Shown: positions 56,700-64,000 of the stretch, one piece after another | Layout of the letters: every line of letters begins with the position of its first letter | Position numbering within the stretch: the stretch's first letter is position 1 | Assembly: GCA_951812585.1 (NCBI GenBank) | Contig: OX638318.1 | Coordinates: forward strand, 2,168,380-2,232,379 | Source: Rhodothermales bacterium | GTDB taxonomy: Bacteria > Bacteroidota > Rhodothermia > Rhodothermales > Bin80 | Direction of reading: 5' to 3' | Length of the DNA: 64,000 nt | The notes under the pieces: generated by a model | The model's input: only the letters and a program-made list of their open reading frames with translations | Told to the model about the DNA's origin: nothing | Databases searched by the model: none | Position numbers and translations under genes: made by a program

Positions 56700-57970
56700 T
56701 CACCCTTCACCCGGTTGCAGTGGCCGCACAGCAACTGGAGGTTCTCGGCGTGATCCGTCCCGCCTTTCACACTTGCTATGATGTGGTCTACTTCGAGGTG
56801 CTGCGGCTTGAAGTGCTCGCCACAGCCCGCACAGTTGCCGCCCTGCTGGCCGTAGAGCGTCATTCGGTGCGTTCGAGGGGCCGGGAGCTTACCGAGGTCC
56901 GTGCGGAGCGGCAGATCGGTTCTGGCGACAATCTGGCCGAAGACGCCGTGATGGTCCACAAGCCGATGGCGTACGAGTTTAGCGGCCTTGGGCGACAGGT
57001 CGATTCCGGTCCACTGGCGGCCTAGGGTCTCGGCGGCAACGCAGGTGGTCGCGCACCCGCAGAAGGGGTCAAGCACTAGATCGCCTTCGTTGCTCGACGC
57101 CAGAATAATTCTTTCCAATAGAGCAAGGGGCTTCTGAGTGGGGTAGCCAAGGCGCTCACGTTTTGACATGTGCATGGCATCTGGAATATCAAACCACGTG
57201 TCGCCTGCCAATTTGTATTCGATTACCTCCCCCCGCCTGTTTTCCTCCAAGAAGTACTTGACTCTAATATTGCCTGTCCGCGTCTCGTATATCCTCCCCT
57301 CACTTCGAAGCCGTATAACGGATTCGTCAGTATAGTCACCCCGAGGACTCGTTTTGAACCACCGCCCACCCTCGTCCTTTCTGAATCCCTTCTTTCGCGC
57401 TTCCTCATGCGAGTAGGTGTGTGGAATTTTCTGCTTGTTGAACGTGTGGCTGCCATTGTTGACAGAATAGTACAGAATCACGTCCTTGTTTCGGGCGAAT
57501 TGGCGCGATATGGCTTTCGCGCCCCTGCCGCCGTAATGCCACACAATCTCATTCCTGAAATTCTTGCGCCCAAAAATGGCGTCCATTACCAGCTTCAGAT
57601 AATGACTCATGGTCGGATCACAATGAAGGTAGATCGAGCCAGTATCCTTCAGGATACGTCGCATTTCCAACAGGCGGATAGCCATGTAGACCAGATACGA
57701 CTTATCGCTGTCCGTAACAGCAGCCAGCAGTACTTGGTACAGCGCTGGTTCTTGTTTTTCTATCTGGTCGATCCACTCCACGTCTATGTCCGATAGCGTC
57801 CATGTGTCCTTGAATTCGGCCCCGGCTGCCTTGCTGCCGATCGGCGCAGCATAGTTGGCCTTCGAGTTAAACGGCGGGTCCAGGTAGATCAGGTCAACGC
57901 ATTCGGAGTTCATGCCCCGGAGGACGTAGAGGCAGTCGGCGGTCCAGACCGTACGGTTCGCGAAGTTCAC
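56648..57970 (-). CDS. Beta-class DNA adenine/cytosine-N4 methyltransferase fused to HNH nuclease domain
   Basis: About 440 residues from GTG 57970, chosen because the longer frame to 58060 overlaps the upstream gene and the family begins at NFANRTVWTADCL. Catalytic motif IV DPPFN is at residues 31-35, before the SAM motif DPFCGCATTC around residue 325, the beta-class order of type III/orphan N6A or N4C methyltransferases (NSKANYAAPIGS and FKDTWTLSD are also family-typical). The last 60 residues are an intact HNH fold: CAGCGEHF, LEVDHIIASVKGGTDHAENL and LCGHCNRVKGDRG. No separate restriction gene is visible. It could be a self-contained restriction-modification protein, or a methyltransferase with an HNH DNA-binding tail. 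Confidence 0.88.
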   Translation of the reverse strand: MNFANRTVWTADCLYVLRGMNSECVDLIYLDPPFNSKANYAAPIGSKAAGAEFKDTWTLSDIDVEWIDQIEKQEPALYQVLLAAVTDSDKSYLVYMAIRLLEMRRILKDTGSIYLHCDPTMSHYLKLVMDAIFGRKNFRNEIVWHYGGRGAKAISRQFARNKDVILYYSVNNGSHTFNKQKIPHTYSHEEARKKGFRKDEGGRWFKTSPRGDYTDESVIRLRSEGRIYETRTGNIRVKYFLEENRRGEVIEYKLAGDTWFDIPDAMHMSKRERLGYPTQKPLALLERIILASSNEGDLVLDPFCGCATTCVAAETLGRQWTGIDLSPKAAKLVRHRLVDHHGVFGQIVARTDLPLRTDLGKLPAPRTHRMTLYGQQGGNCAGCGEHFKPQHLEVDHIIASVKGGTDHAENLQLLCGHCNRVKGDRGMAYLHAKLQIQGGS

Positions 57971-57972
57971 GC

Positions 57973-58187
57973 TCAGTCGGGGCGGATGCACTTCAGTTCT
58001 TCGACCAGTTGATCCACGGCGGCTTGCATCTCGTTCCGATAGGGACCGCCCTGGGGACAATTATCGAATGTCGTGAGCCAGAGGTCAATATGGTTCCTTA
58101 CCGCATTCAATTCGTTGCGGCGCTTTGTTCGTATTTCGTAGTTGTTCCCCGGTTCTATGTCCGGAGTATCGCCTCTGGGTGTTTCAT
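57973..58187 (-). other. Small coding-like frame between IS remnant and methyltransferase
   Basis: The frame reads as an acidic helical protein (NYEIRTKRRNELNAVRNHID, then RNEMQAAVDQLVEELKCIRP) and ends 2 bases before the methyltransferase GTG, so the two are probably one operon. A good GGAGG plus ATG (58187-58185) lies upstream, but that ATG reads out of frame and stops after 10 codons. In-frame starts are limited to TTG at 58110. Either a frameshift broke the gene or translation begins at the TTG. I do not recognise the family. Confidence 0.4.
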
Positions 58188-58196
58188 CTCTCCTCC

Positions 58197-59010
58197 TTAG
58201 CTCGCCACCGGCGACCGTCCGTTGTCGGCCACCAGATCCCGTACATGAGCCGCTTCCCGACCAGTCCGGCCACGACATGTTGAATCTGGGCCAACGTGTC
58301 GAGGTCCCGGATGTTGTGCCGTCCCGCGAACGTGTTGACGTAGGCTTGTCAGGTGCTTCGGGCTGAGCCGGTGGTAGACGCCCTTGTGCGCCCGCTTGAG
58401 CATGGACCAGAATGGCTCCACCCCATTGGTGTGGAATCGTCGCGCCTTCGAGATACCGGACGTATTCGGCGGCGCTGTGCTTCACCGTCTCGTGCTCCCG
58501 GCCCGTGCCTTCGAGTTCCTTCCGCTTGGCGTTGCTCATGTTCGCCCGCTTGTCGTCGAAGTAGCTTTCGTCCACTTCGACCAGCCCCTCGAAACCAACC
58601 CGCATGTCGGCCAATGCCTCCCGGATCCGGTGAAGCATAAGCCATGCGGACGGATACGAGATGCCGAGATCCCGGTGCAGCTTCATGGCCGATACGCCCT
58701 TGAGGTTGGTCAGTTCCAAGTAGATCACCCAGCCCCACATCCGAAGCGGCAGCTTCGAGGACTCCATCGCCGTACCCGTCTTCAGGCTGAAGTACTTCCG
58801 GCAGTCCCGACACCGATACGGTATCAGCTTTCCGCCCTTGACCCGGTAGGCTCTTTCCGTGCTGCCGCACCGCATACAGGCCATCTTGCCGGTCGGCCAG
58901 TGCCAGTCCTCGAACCACTTCACAGCGGCTTTTTCGGTGGCGAACATCTCGGCCACCTGCATGACGCTGATTCTCTTCCGGTGGCTCTTGCCCGGCGCTT
59001 TCTGTGCCAT
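58197..59010 (-). pseudogene. Decayed IS1595-family (ISXO2-like) transposase
   Basis: The 5' part is intact: an N-terminal zinc ribbon (CMRCGSTERAYRVKGGK, then YRCRDCRKYFSLKTGT), the helix-turn-helix region and the first catalytic Asp in GLVEVDESYF. After KELEGTGR about 60 codons of the DDE core, including the second Asp, are missing; the text resumes at HETVKHSAAEYVR. Then two frameshifts scatter the rest: HTNGVEPFWSMLKRAHKGVY in one frame and NTFAGRHNIRDLDTLAQIQH in another. The element cannot be active. The AT-rich 59047-59160 upstream carries TTGACA and could still be a promoter. Terminal inverted repeats were not found. Confidence 0.85.
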
Positions 59011-59166
59011 CCCTAACTCCCTAATCTGGTGTCTCTTACCATGCATTGAAGTTAACAGGATTCCCGCACCGTGTCAAGTCTTCTTTATAATCCTCAGATA
59101 TATTAAAGTGATGTTTTGTCAGTTCAGCGAAGGCAAAAGTAAGGAGTCTTCGTATTGCGCGTAAAG

Positions 59167-59190
59167 CTGAAGGCACGCGCGTGCCTTCAG
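59167..59190 (-). terminator. Perfect hairpin after the MATE gene
   Basis: CTGAAGGCACG (59167-59177) and CGTGCCTTCAG (59180-59190) form an 11-base perfect inverted repeat. It lies 20 bases past the MATE stop on the minus strand and is followed there by CTTTA. It probably terminates the exporter transcript before the IS remnant. Confidence 0.6.
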
Positions 59191-59210
59191 GTGCTGACGA
59201 ACGAGCTGTG

Positions 59211-60614
59211 TCAGAGCTCGCGCGTCTTCCAGCGACCGCTGCGAAAGACGACGATGCCGACGATTGCCAGCAGCCCCTGCGCTGCCGCAATGGCCGCAAA
59301 GATTCCCTGCACGCCGATGTCAAGTGGGAACGCAAGGAAGTACGCCAGGGGCAGCTGAACAAGCCAGGAGCAGAAGAAGTTGATCCAGGTAGGTGTCCAC
59401 ATGTCCCCCGCACCGTTGAATGCCTGCGTCATCACCATGCCAAACGCAAAGAGTACGTACGAATAGCTGATGATTCGCAGGCAGGAAGCCCCGATGGCGA
59501 CGACATTTGCTTCGCGCGTAAAGATGTGCACCAAGTGCTCGGCACTGAAGTACATCACCAGGGCCACGGCTCCGAGGAACACCATGTTGGCAAAGCTGGT
59601 GATCCATACGCTGCGTTCGGCGCGGTCGGGTTGCCGCGCCCCGAGATTCTGGCCCACCAGCGTGGCGGCGGCATTGCCCATGCCCCACGCAGGCAAGAGC
59701 GCAAACACCAGGATTCGTACGGCAACCGTATAGCCTGCGGCGGCCTCCTCTCCAAAAGCACCGACAAACGCAAAGATGGCCATCCAGCTCGCGGTCGCAA
59801 TGAACATCTGCAGCATCGCGGGTGCCGACAGCCCAATAAACCGCCGTATGATCGGCCATAGGACGCGGGCTTGGCTTAGCTTCAGGCTGATCCGACCGCG
59901 GCCACCAAAGAGCAGGTACAGCTGGTAGCCAACCCCTACGCCGCGCCCGATAGCGGTCGCCACGGCGGCACCGGTGACTCCCATGGCTGGAATCGGTCCC
60001 CAGCCGAAGATCAGGAGCGGGTCCAGCGCGATGTTCAGCGCATTCGCCACTGCCAATGCCTTGAGCGCCAACACAGCATCGCCCGCGCCGCGAAAGATCC
60101 CGTTGATCATAAAGAGCAGCAGGATGACGCCATTGGAGCCGAACAGGATCGCGGTATAGGCTGACCCTGCCTCAATGATGCTTTCTGGGGCTTGAATCAG
60201 GCGCAGCAACTCCGGCGCGAAGAACAGCCCCGGAATTGCAAGCGGGATTGAGACCACGGCGCAGACGATGATGGCCTGCATAGCTACGGTGCTGGCACCC
60301 TTGGGGTCCTGCTCGCCGATGCGGCGTGCCACCATGGCGGTTACGCCCATAGCGAGGCCGAATCCGACGGCAAAAACCAGGATGATCAGGGAAGCGCCCG
60401 CACCCACCGCACCCAAGGCAGTAGCGCCCAGCTGCCCTACGAAGTACGCATCGGCCAGCTCGAAAACGCTCTGCATGAGCATTTCAAGCACCATAGGGAT
60501 GGCCAGAAGCAGGATGCTCCGGGCCATGCTTCCCTTGGTGTAATCGCGCAGTTCGCCCCGAAGGACTCCAACTACTTCAGCCCACAGCGTGGGCTCGACA
60601 TCTTCCTGTCTCAA
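59211..60614 (-). CDS. MATE-family multidrug/toxin efflux transporter
   Basis: A 467-residue inner-membrane exporter with about twelve membrane segments, using Na+ or H+ to expel cations. The family-typical opening is YTKGSMARSILLLAIPMVLE, then ELADAYFVGQLG, VTAMVARRIGEQD, FRGAGDAVLALKALAVANAL, GMGNAAATLVGQNLGA and MTQAFNGAGDMWTP. The listed start is a TTG, needed to include the conserved LRDYTKGS segment; an ATG at 60527 would start inside the first helix. The substrate is unknown. Confidence 0.93.
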   Translation of the reverse strand: MRQEDVEPTLWAEVVGVLRGELRDYTKGSMARSILLLAIPMVLEMLMQSVFELADAYFVGQLGATALGAVGAGASLIILVFAVGFGLAMGVTAMVARRIGEQDPKGASTVAMQAIIVCAVVSIPLAIPGLFFAPELLRLIQAPESIIEAGSAYTAILFGSNGVILLLFMINGIFRGAGDAVLALKALAVANALNIALDPLLIFGWGPIPAMGVTGAAVATAIGRGVGVGYQLYLLFGGRGRISLKLSQARVLWPIIRRFIGLSAPAMLQMFIATASWMAIFAFVGAFGEEAAAGYTVAVRILVFALLPAWGMGNAAATLVGQNLGARQPDRAERSVWITSFANMVFLGAVALVMYFSAEHLVHIFTREANVVAIGASCLRIISYSYVLFAFGMVMTQAFNGAGDMWTPTWINFFCSWLVQLPLAYFLAFPLDIGVQGIFAAIAAAQGLLAIVGIVVFRSGRWKTREL

Positions 60615-60956
60615 CGGGATCGGGTCAGCAATGGCCTGCGGTAGGACGCATGCGCGAAGCGATTAACAAAAATGGCTGAACGCGTATGCCTTGTCTGCTG
60701 CATGCAAGCGTATACGGCGGCTCAAATAACGTGATTGTAGTTGGCTTGACTGAGCGGCCATGACTGAATGGTTTCACCCAAATCCGAACCATGATACACA
60801 GCAATACCCGAAACGGGTGCACGACTCCTTCGCCATGCGGTGCCGGGCAAGTGGAATTGCTTACAGAACACTTTCCACTGCCATGTCCTGATCGCCGAGC
60901 CTGCGCCTGATTGAGGCCGGCTTGCACCGCGGCCATACGCCCCGATCTGCAATCAC
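60615..60956. other. Intergenic region between MATE and TPM genes
   Basis: About 340 bases between two genes on the same strand. No frame shows a recognisable protein and no strong hairpin was seen. It should contain the MATE promoter and the end of the hisI-TPM transcript. Confidence 0.4.
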
Positions 60957-61700
60957 TTAGAAGAGGTCTCCCACTACGGGCCCAGCCTCCAGCCCCAGAA
61001 GCTGCAGCACCAGCGGGTCGTGGTGGTAGACCCGGGCATGCACCTCCCATTCTTCCTCCATCACCTCTGGCGCGGTGCCGGGCAAAAGCAGTAGTCTTGC
61101 GTGGACGCTGTCTGCATCCATAACAAAAACAGTGTCGCCGCTTACTCTTTGAACCATGCCGGCGAATGACACAATCTGCCCCTCGGCACCTTCTGATGGC
61201 AGGCTGGGAAGGCCGAAGTATGCCACCTCCCAGGTTATGCCTCGGACCCTGTTCGCCACTTCTTCAATGCCTGAATGCAGGCCAAGGAAGTAGTGATCCT
61301 CAGCAAGGTGCTTCGTCATGGCATCCAGTATGGCATCCACATCGTCATCTGAGATCACCCACCGCATTCCGTCTCCTCGGCTTAACCGCACCAACCGGTT
61401 CTTGGTATCTATGACGATGACAATGCCGTTGAATACGCCATCCAGCCCTACTTCCCAGCGCCACAACAGCCGGTCCGCGTAGGTGTTGATGGACACTTCC
61501 CCGGTGCCATGAACGATCACGCAGGTCATTTCCACTGCGGTCTCGTCGTTGAGCGCCAGGATCATGTCTACCAGATCTGACTCTTCTGCGGCGCTCAGCA
61601 CCTCTGCGGCATCCGCGACCCAATCCGGCGCGGGCTCGCGGCTCGTCGGCTGGCAGCCAGCCATCAGGCCCAGGACGAGCATGCCGACGAGTGGCTTCAT
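60957..61700 (-). CDS. TPM-domain lipoprotein
   Basis: A 247-residue envelope lipoprotein (lipobox LGLMAGC, Cys16). Residues about 30-170 follow the TPM domain pattern: WVADAAEVLSAAEESDL at the start, a TCVIVHGTG strand, then NGIVIVIDTKNRLVRLSRG and ISDDDVDAILDAM. TPM domains serve as acid-phosphatase-like or photosystem-repair modules and as membrane quality-control accessories; the role here is unknown. The C-terminal 75 residues are not part of TPM. The ATG forms an ATGA overlap with the hisI stop. Confidence 0.8.
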   Translation of the reverse strand: MKPLVGMLVLGLMAGCQPTSREPAPDWVADAAEVLSAAEESDLVDMILALNDETAVEMTCVIVHGTGEVSINTYADRLLWRWEVGLDGVFNGIVIVIDTKNRLVRLSRGDGMRWVISDDDVDAILDAMTKHLAEDHYFLGLHSGIEEVANRVRGITWEVAYFGLPSLPSEGAEGQIVSFAGMVQRVSGDTVFVMDADSVHARLLLLPGTAPEVMEEEWEVHARVYHHDPLVLQLLGLEAGPVVGDLF

Positions 61701-62032
61701 GATGTTTCGAGAAGCTTCTGGTGAAAGCAGCTGCGCGCGCCAGTATGGCAGGCTCCGTCTCCTTGCTGCGCCACACTAAACAGCAAGGCATCACCATCGC
61801 AATCCACATGCACATCCACGACACGTTGCCTGTTGCCGCTCGTTGCGCCCTTGACCCAGACGCACTGACGGCTACGGCTCCAGTAGGTCATCGTACGTGT
61901 CGCCAGGGTCTGGCGCAGGGTATCTGCGTTCATGTATGCAACCATCAGCACTTCGCGCGTCTGATGGTCCTGTGCGACAGCAACGACGAGGCCATCAGCG
62001 CCAAAGCGAACCCGATCGGTAAGGTCTTCCAT
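61697..62032 (-). CDS. hisI: Phosphoribosyl-AMP cyclohydrolase
   Basis: HisI opens the adenine ring of PR-AMP in the third step of histidine synthesis. The 111-residue stand-alone form has [46 protein letters not shown] (Mg/Zn site) and CHTGARSCF with the zinc cysteines. There is no HisE fusion. It is separated from other his genes, and its stop overlaps the TPM lipoprotein start, an odd pairing. It is divergent from yidD with about 75 bases between starts. Confidence 0.95.
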   Translation of the reverse strand: MEDLTDRVRFGADGLVVAVAQDHQTREVLMVAYMNADTLRQTLATRTMTYWSRSRQCVWVKGATSGNRQRVVDVHVDCDGDALLFSVAQQGDGACHTGARSCFHQKLLETS

Positions 62033-62107
62033 GTTATGTATGCATGCCTGCGCTCGCCAAATGTACGCGAATCGGTAACAAAGCGTAGCGCGCGTGGTAT
62101 CAACTCT

Positions 62108-62383
62108 ATGCGCTCTTGGATCAAGAACGCGCCGCGGCGCGCCTGCGTTGCGCTGGTACGCGCATACCAGATTGGATTGGCACCGCTTATGCCGGCCAGC
62201 TGCCGCTTCGTGCCCTCCTGTTCGGAGTACGCCATTGAGGCACTTACCAGTTACGGGGCCTTCAAAGGTCTTGTGCTCACGTTCTGGCGACTCTTGCGGT
62301 GCAACCCCTGGGGGCCGCGCGGCTATGATCCACCCCGATGGTTTGTGGAGCCGCCGTCCAAAGGCATGGCAGCCAAGCGATGA
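62108..62383 (+). CDS. yidD: Membrane protein insertion efficiency factor YidD
   Basis: A 91-residue peripheral membrane protein that assists YidC-dependent insertion. The signature is intact: [20 protein letters not shown] with the conserved cysteines, then [21 protein letters not shown] longer frame from 61721 is antisense to hisI and is not used. YidD usually lies between rnpA and yidC near the origin; here it instead overlaps moaB by ATGA (62380-62383). Confidence 0.92.
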   Translation: MRSWIKNAPRRACVALVRAYQIGLAPLMPASCRFVPSCSEYAIEALTSYGAFKGLVLTFWRLLRCNPWGPRGYDPPRWFVEPPSKGMAAKR

Positions 62384-62895
62384 GCCTGGAATCCCATAAG
62401 GAAGCGGCCGGCGCTGTCGGGTGTATCCGGTGTACGGTCATCACGGTAAGCGACACGCGGAGCATTGAAACAGATCGCAGCGGGCGCATGATACAAGCGC
62501 AGCTCTTGGGAGCCGGGCATGCGGTTACAGCCTACCATATCATTCCCGATGATGAGGAGCGAATCACGCAGCTTGTGCAAGACGAAGCGGAGCAGGCCGA
62601 CGCCATCCTGCTCAGCGGTGGCACCGGCGTCAGCCGGCGTGACGTGACGAGCGAGGCCATACGGCCGCTTTTGGACAAGCACTTGCCAGGGTTTGGCGAG
62701 CTTTTTCGGATGTTGTCGTACCAGGAGATCGGGCCGGCGGCGATGCTGTCCCGGGCCGTGGGCGGAATGCGCGGCGACACGGTGGTTTTCGCCCTGCCGG
62801 GTTCTCCCAAGGCGGTCAGTCTTGCGTTGACCAAGCTGATTCTGCCCGAGCTTCCGCACCTGGTCGGTGAACGCAGGAAGGGGGCATCCGTATGA
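62380..62895 (+). CDS. moaB: MoaB/MogA-type molybdenum cofactor biosynthesis protein
   Basis: The 171-residue protein adenylylates molybdopterin before molybdate insertion. Visible motifs are [39 protein letters not shown] (the nucleotide/pterin loop GGTG), [14 protein letters not shown] and [11 protein letters not shown]. The longer frame from 62338 is rejected because ATG 62380 overlaps the yidD stop exactly. No other moa genes are in the window. It overlaps the next gene by ATGA. Confidence 0.93.
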   Translation: MSLESHKEAAGAVGCIRCTVITVSDTRSIETDRSGRMIQAQLLGAGHAVTAYHIIPDDEERITQLVQDEAEQADAILLSGGTGVSRRDVTSEAIRPLLDKHLPGFGELFRMLSYQEIGPAAMLSRAVGGMRGDTVVFALPGSPKAVSLALTKLILPELPHLVGERRKGASV

Positions 62896-63488
62896 CTGCG
62901 CGTGCGTTGCTCATGCTTCTCTTTCTGGGGTGCCGGCCGGCCGCGGCGCAGGCACCGACCAACGTAGAGATCTATAAGGATCATGCAGTGGCGTGCCTCT
63001 TGGCGGTCCCTGATACAGCCCGCACATTTGCGCTGCAGTCGCCTGGCGCTATGGCGTTTCTGGAAGCCGCCCTCGTCGCCCGATGGGTCGATGAGGGCAA
63101 GGTCGTCTACCGGACGGACTCCACGTTTGCACTGCCGCCCCTGCCGCGCTTGACCTACCACATTGAAGCGGCAACGGTCACGTATGCGGCGGCGCGCCGC
63201 AAGCGGCTCGCCCGAACGGTGTCGCTTGCGCTGCAGCAGTCATGGACCGCCAGCACGGGGCAGATCCTGCGCACCGCGCGCTGCGCAAAGTCAAGCGACG
63301 ATGTGATCTTTCGTCGTGATGTGGAGGCACTGGAAACCCCGGCCTACCCCGCCACCGTTGGGGTGGTGCCGCCGGCGCGTTGGACGCAGCGCTATCTTGA
63401 GCCGTTGGCGCTTGGAGCAGCGACCGTGTTGACCGTATTTCTATTCTTCAACCTGCGCAGCAAGGGTGCGTCGCCAAGCGGACAATAA
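62892..63488 (+). CDS. Envelope protein of unknown function with signal peptide and C-terminal anchor
   Basis: I do not recognise the family. The 198-residue product has an N-terminal signal (ALLMLLFLGCRPAAAQAP), a 140-residue middle predicted to be exported, and one C-terminal membrane segment (LEPLALGAATVLTVFLFFNL) followed by a short basic tail. It starts by ATGA overlap with moaB, and the following lipoprotein probably starts within its 3' end. It may be part of an envelope operon, but no function can be read. Confidence 0.75.
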   Translation: MTARALLMLLFLGCRPAAAQAPTNVEIYKDHAVACLLAVPDTARTFALQSPGAMAFLEAALVARWVDEGKVVYRTDSTFALPPLPRLTYHIEAATVTYAAARRKRLARTVSLALQQSWTASTGQILRTARCAKSSDDVIFRRDVEALETPAYPATVGVVPPARWTQRYLEPLALGAATVLTVFLFFNLRSKGASPSGQ

Positions 63489-64000
63489 GCGGCCGCTGGC
63501 AAGGTGGATGTGCGCGCTGATCGCGCTGCTGTGGCTGGGCAGCTGCGCGGAGCCCAGGATACCGGGCGGCGGGCCGCGGGACACCACGCCGCCGGCCATC
63601 CTGATGTCGGAACCGGCGAACGAAAGCGTAAACTTTCGCGGTCAGACGATTCGGCTGGAGTTCACCGAATACGTCAACCATGCCACTTTTGCGCGGGCCT
63701 TTTCGATTACGCCTGAGCCAGCGGATCCCCCGCGTTTTCGCTGGCGCAAGCGCCGTGTGGACATCCGGTTCAAGATGCCGCTTCGCGACAGCACAACCTA
63801 TGTGATCGCCTTGGACACCAACCTGCGCGATATGCGAAGCGTCGCCCTGAAGCGTCCGATTACGATGGCGTTTTCAACGGGCGACATCATAGACCAGGGG
63901 CGTCTGCGCGGACGCGTGGTTGAGTCCGTGCTGGGCGCGCCGGTCGCAGGATTTGATGTGTTCGCGTACACAGTGCAGCGCGACTCGGTCGCGGAATTTG
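63466..64000 (+). CDS. Ig-like (Big_5) domain lipoprotein, 3' end beyond window
   Basis: The frame is open to the window edge. ATG 63508 would give a signal without positive charge; GTG 63466 adds RRQADNKRPLARW before CALIALLWLGSC and makes a normal lipoprotein signal, so it is preferred, with a 23-base overlap into the previous gene. After the lipidated Cys, residues about 40-140 form a Big_5 domain of the kind common at the start of Bacteroidota envelope lipoproteins (DTTPPAILMSEPANESVNF, IRLEFTEYV, LRDSTTYVIAL, ITMAFSTGD). A second beta domain begins at GRLRGRVVES. The role is unknown. Confidence 0.8.
   Translation, partial: MRRQADNKRPLARWMCALIALLWLGSCAEPRIPGGGPRDTTPPAILMSEPANESVNFRGQTIRLEFTEYVNHATFARAFSITPEPADPPRFRWRKRRVDIRFKMPLRDSTTYVIALDTNLRDMRSVALKRPITMAFSTGDIIDQGRLRGRVVESVLGAPVAGFDVFAYTVQRDSVAEF

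Noticed and set aside
58197-58421. Separate small gene reading EPFWSMLKRAHKGVY
   Set aside because: It is the out-of-frame C-terminal part of the decayed IS1595 transposase, not an independent gene.

Overview
The window is a GC-rich chromosome segment of a diderm, aerobic, heterotrophic bacterium. Its gene content best fits the Rhodothermota/Balneolota side of the Bacteroidota: a type IX secretion (T9SS) sorting domain, a TonB-dependent receptor with a carboxypeptidase-like N-terminal domain, a DUF5916 outer-membrane barrel, VPS10/sortilin-type Asp-box propellers, a B12-dependent ribonucleotide reductase and aconitase A. This placement is inference; no rRNA is present. Genes are packed in short operons, often joined by 4-base ATGA/GTGA overlaps rather than strong Shine-Dalgarno sites.

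Layout. 1-7764 is one heme operon (hemC-hemD-hemB-chdC-hemE-cpfC-cgoX-hemL). With ChdC (HemQ) and a ferrochelatase carrying the coproporphyrin-type active-site Tyr, it encodes the coproporphyrin-dependent route to heme b. 7.9-15.8 kb holds a HAD phosphatase, a PLP aminotransferase, a modular lipoprotein (propeller, HEAT, cupredoxin, ThuA), a cupin plus PEP-hydrolase-like TIM barrel pair, and a Tat-exported Gfo/Idh dehydrogenase. 15.9-17.5 kb is a compact mobilization module (mobC-mobA-small membrane protein) with a nested inverted repeat resembling an oriT. 17.6-28.2 kb holds a TonB receptor with a strong terminator, tRNA-Ala(CGC), aconitase, hydantoinase A/B and RecO. 28.3-31.3 kb is a large secreted Asp-box protein.

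32.1-35.2 kb is the most unusual region. A soluble histidine kinase, an OmpR-type regulator, an intact TraF-type signal peptidase and a TrbB/VirB11-type ATPase are overlapped into one operon, preceded by an AT-rich, repeat-bearing promoter region, with no other conjugation gene in the window. 35.5-43.6 kb holds glycogen branching enzyme and three secreted repeat proteins, one with a cytochrome-like domain lacking its heme motif. 44-53.8 kb holds NrdJ (with DnaA-box-like sites upstream), a CCA-adding enzyme with a duplicated tail, a DUF5916 barrel and a MerA/Lpd-like flavoprotein. 53.8-56.4 kb encodes a Spondin_N-GH5-CBM-T9SS secreted glycosidase. 56.4-59.1 kb is a foreign-looking islet: a beta-type DNA methyltransferase fused to an HNH nuclease domain, two small frames without proper starts, and a decayed IS1595-type transposase. 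59.2-64 kb holds a MATE exporter, a TPM lipoprotein, hisI, yidD, moaB and two envelope proteins, the last cut by the window edge.

All functions are assigned by reading the translated sequence for family motifs. No database search was possible.
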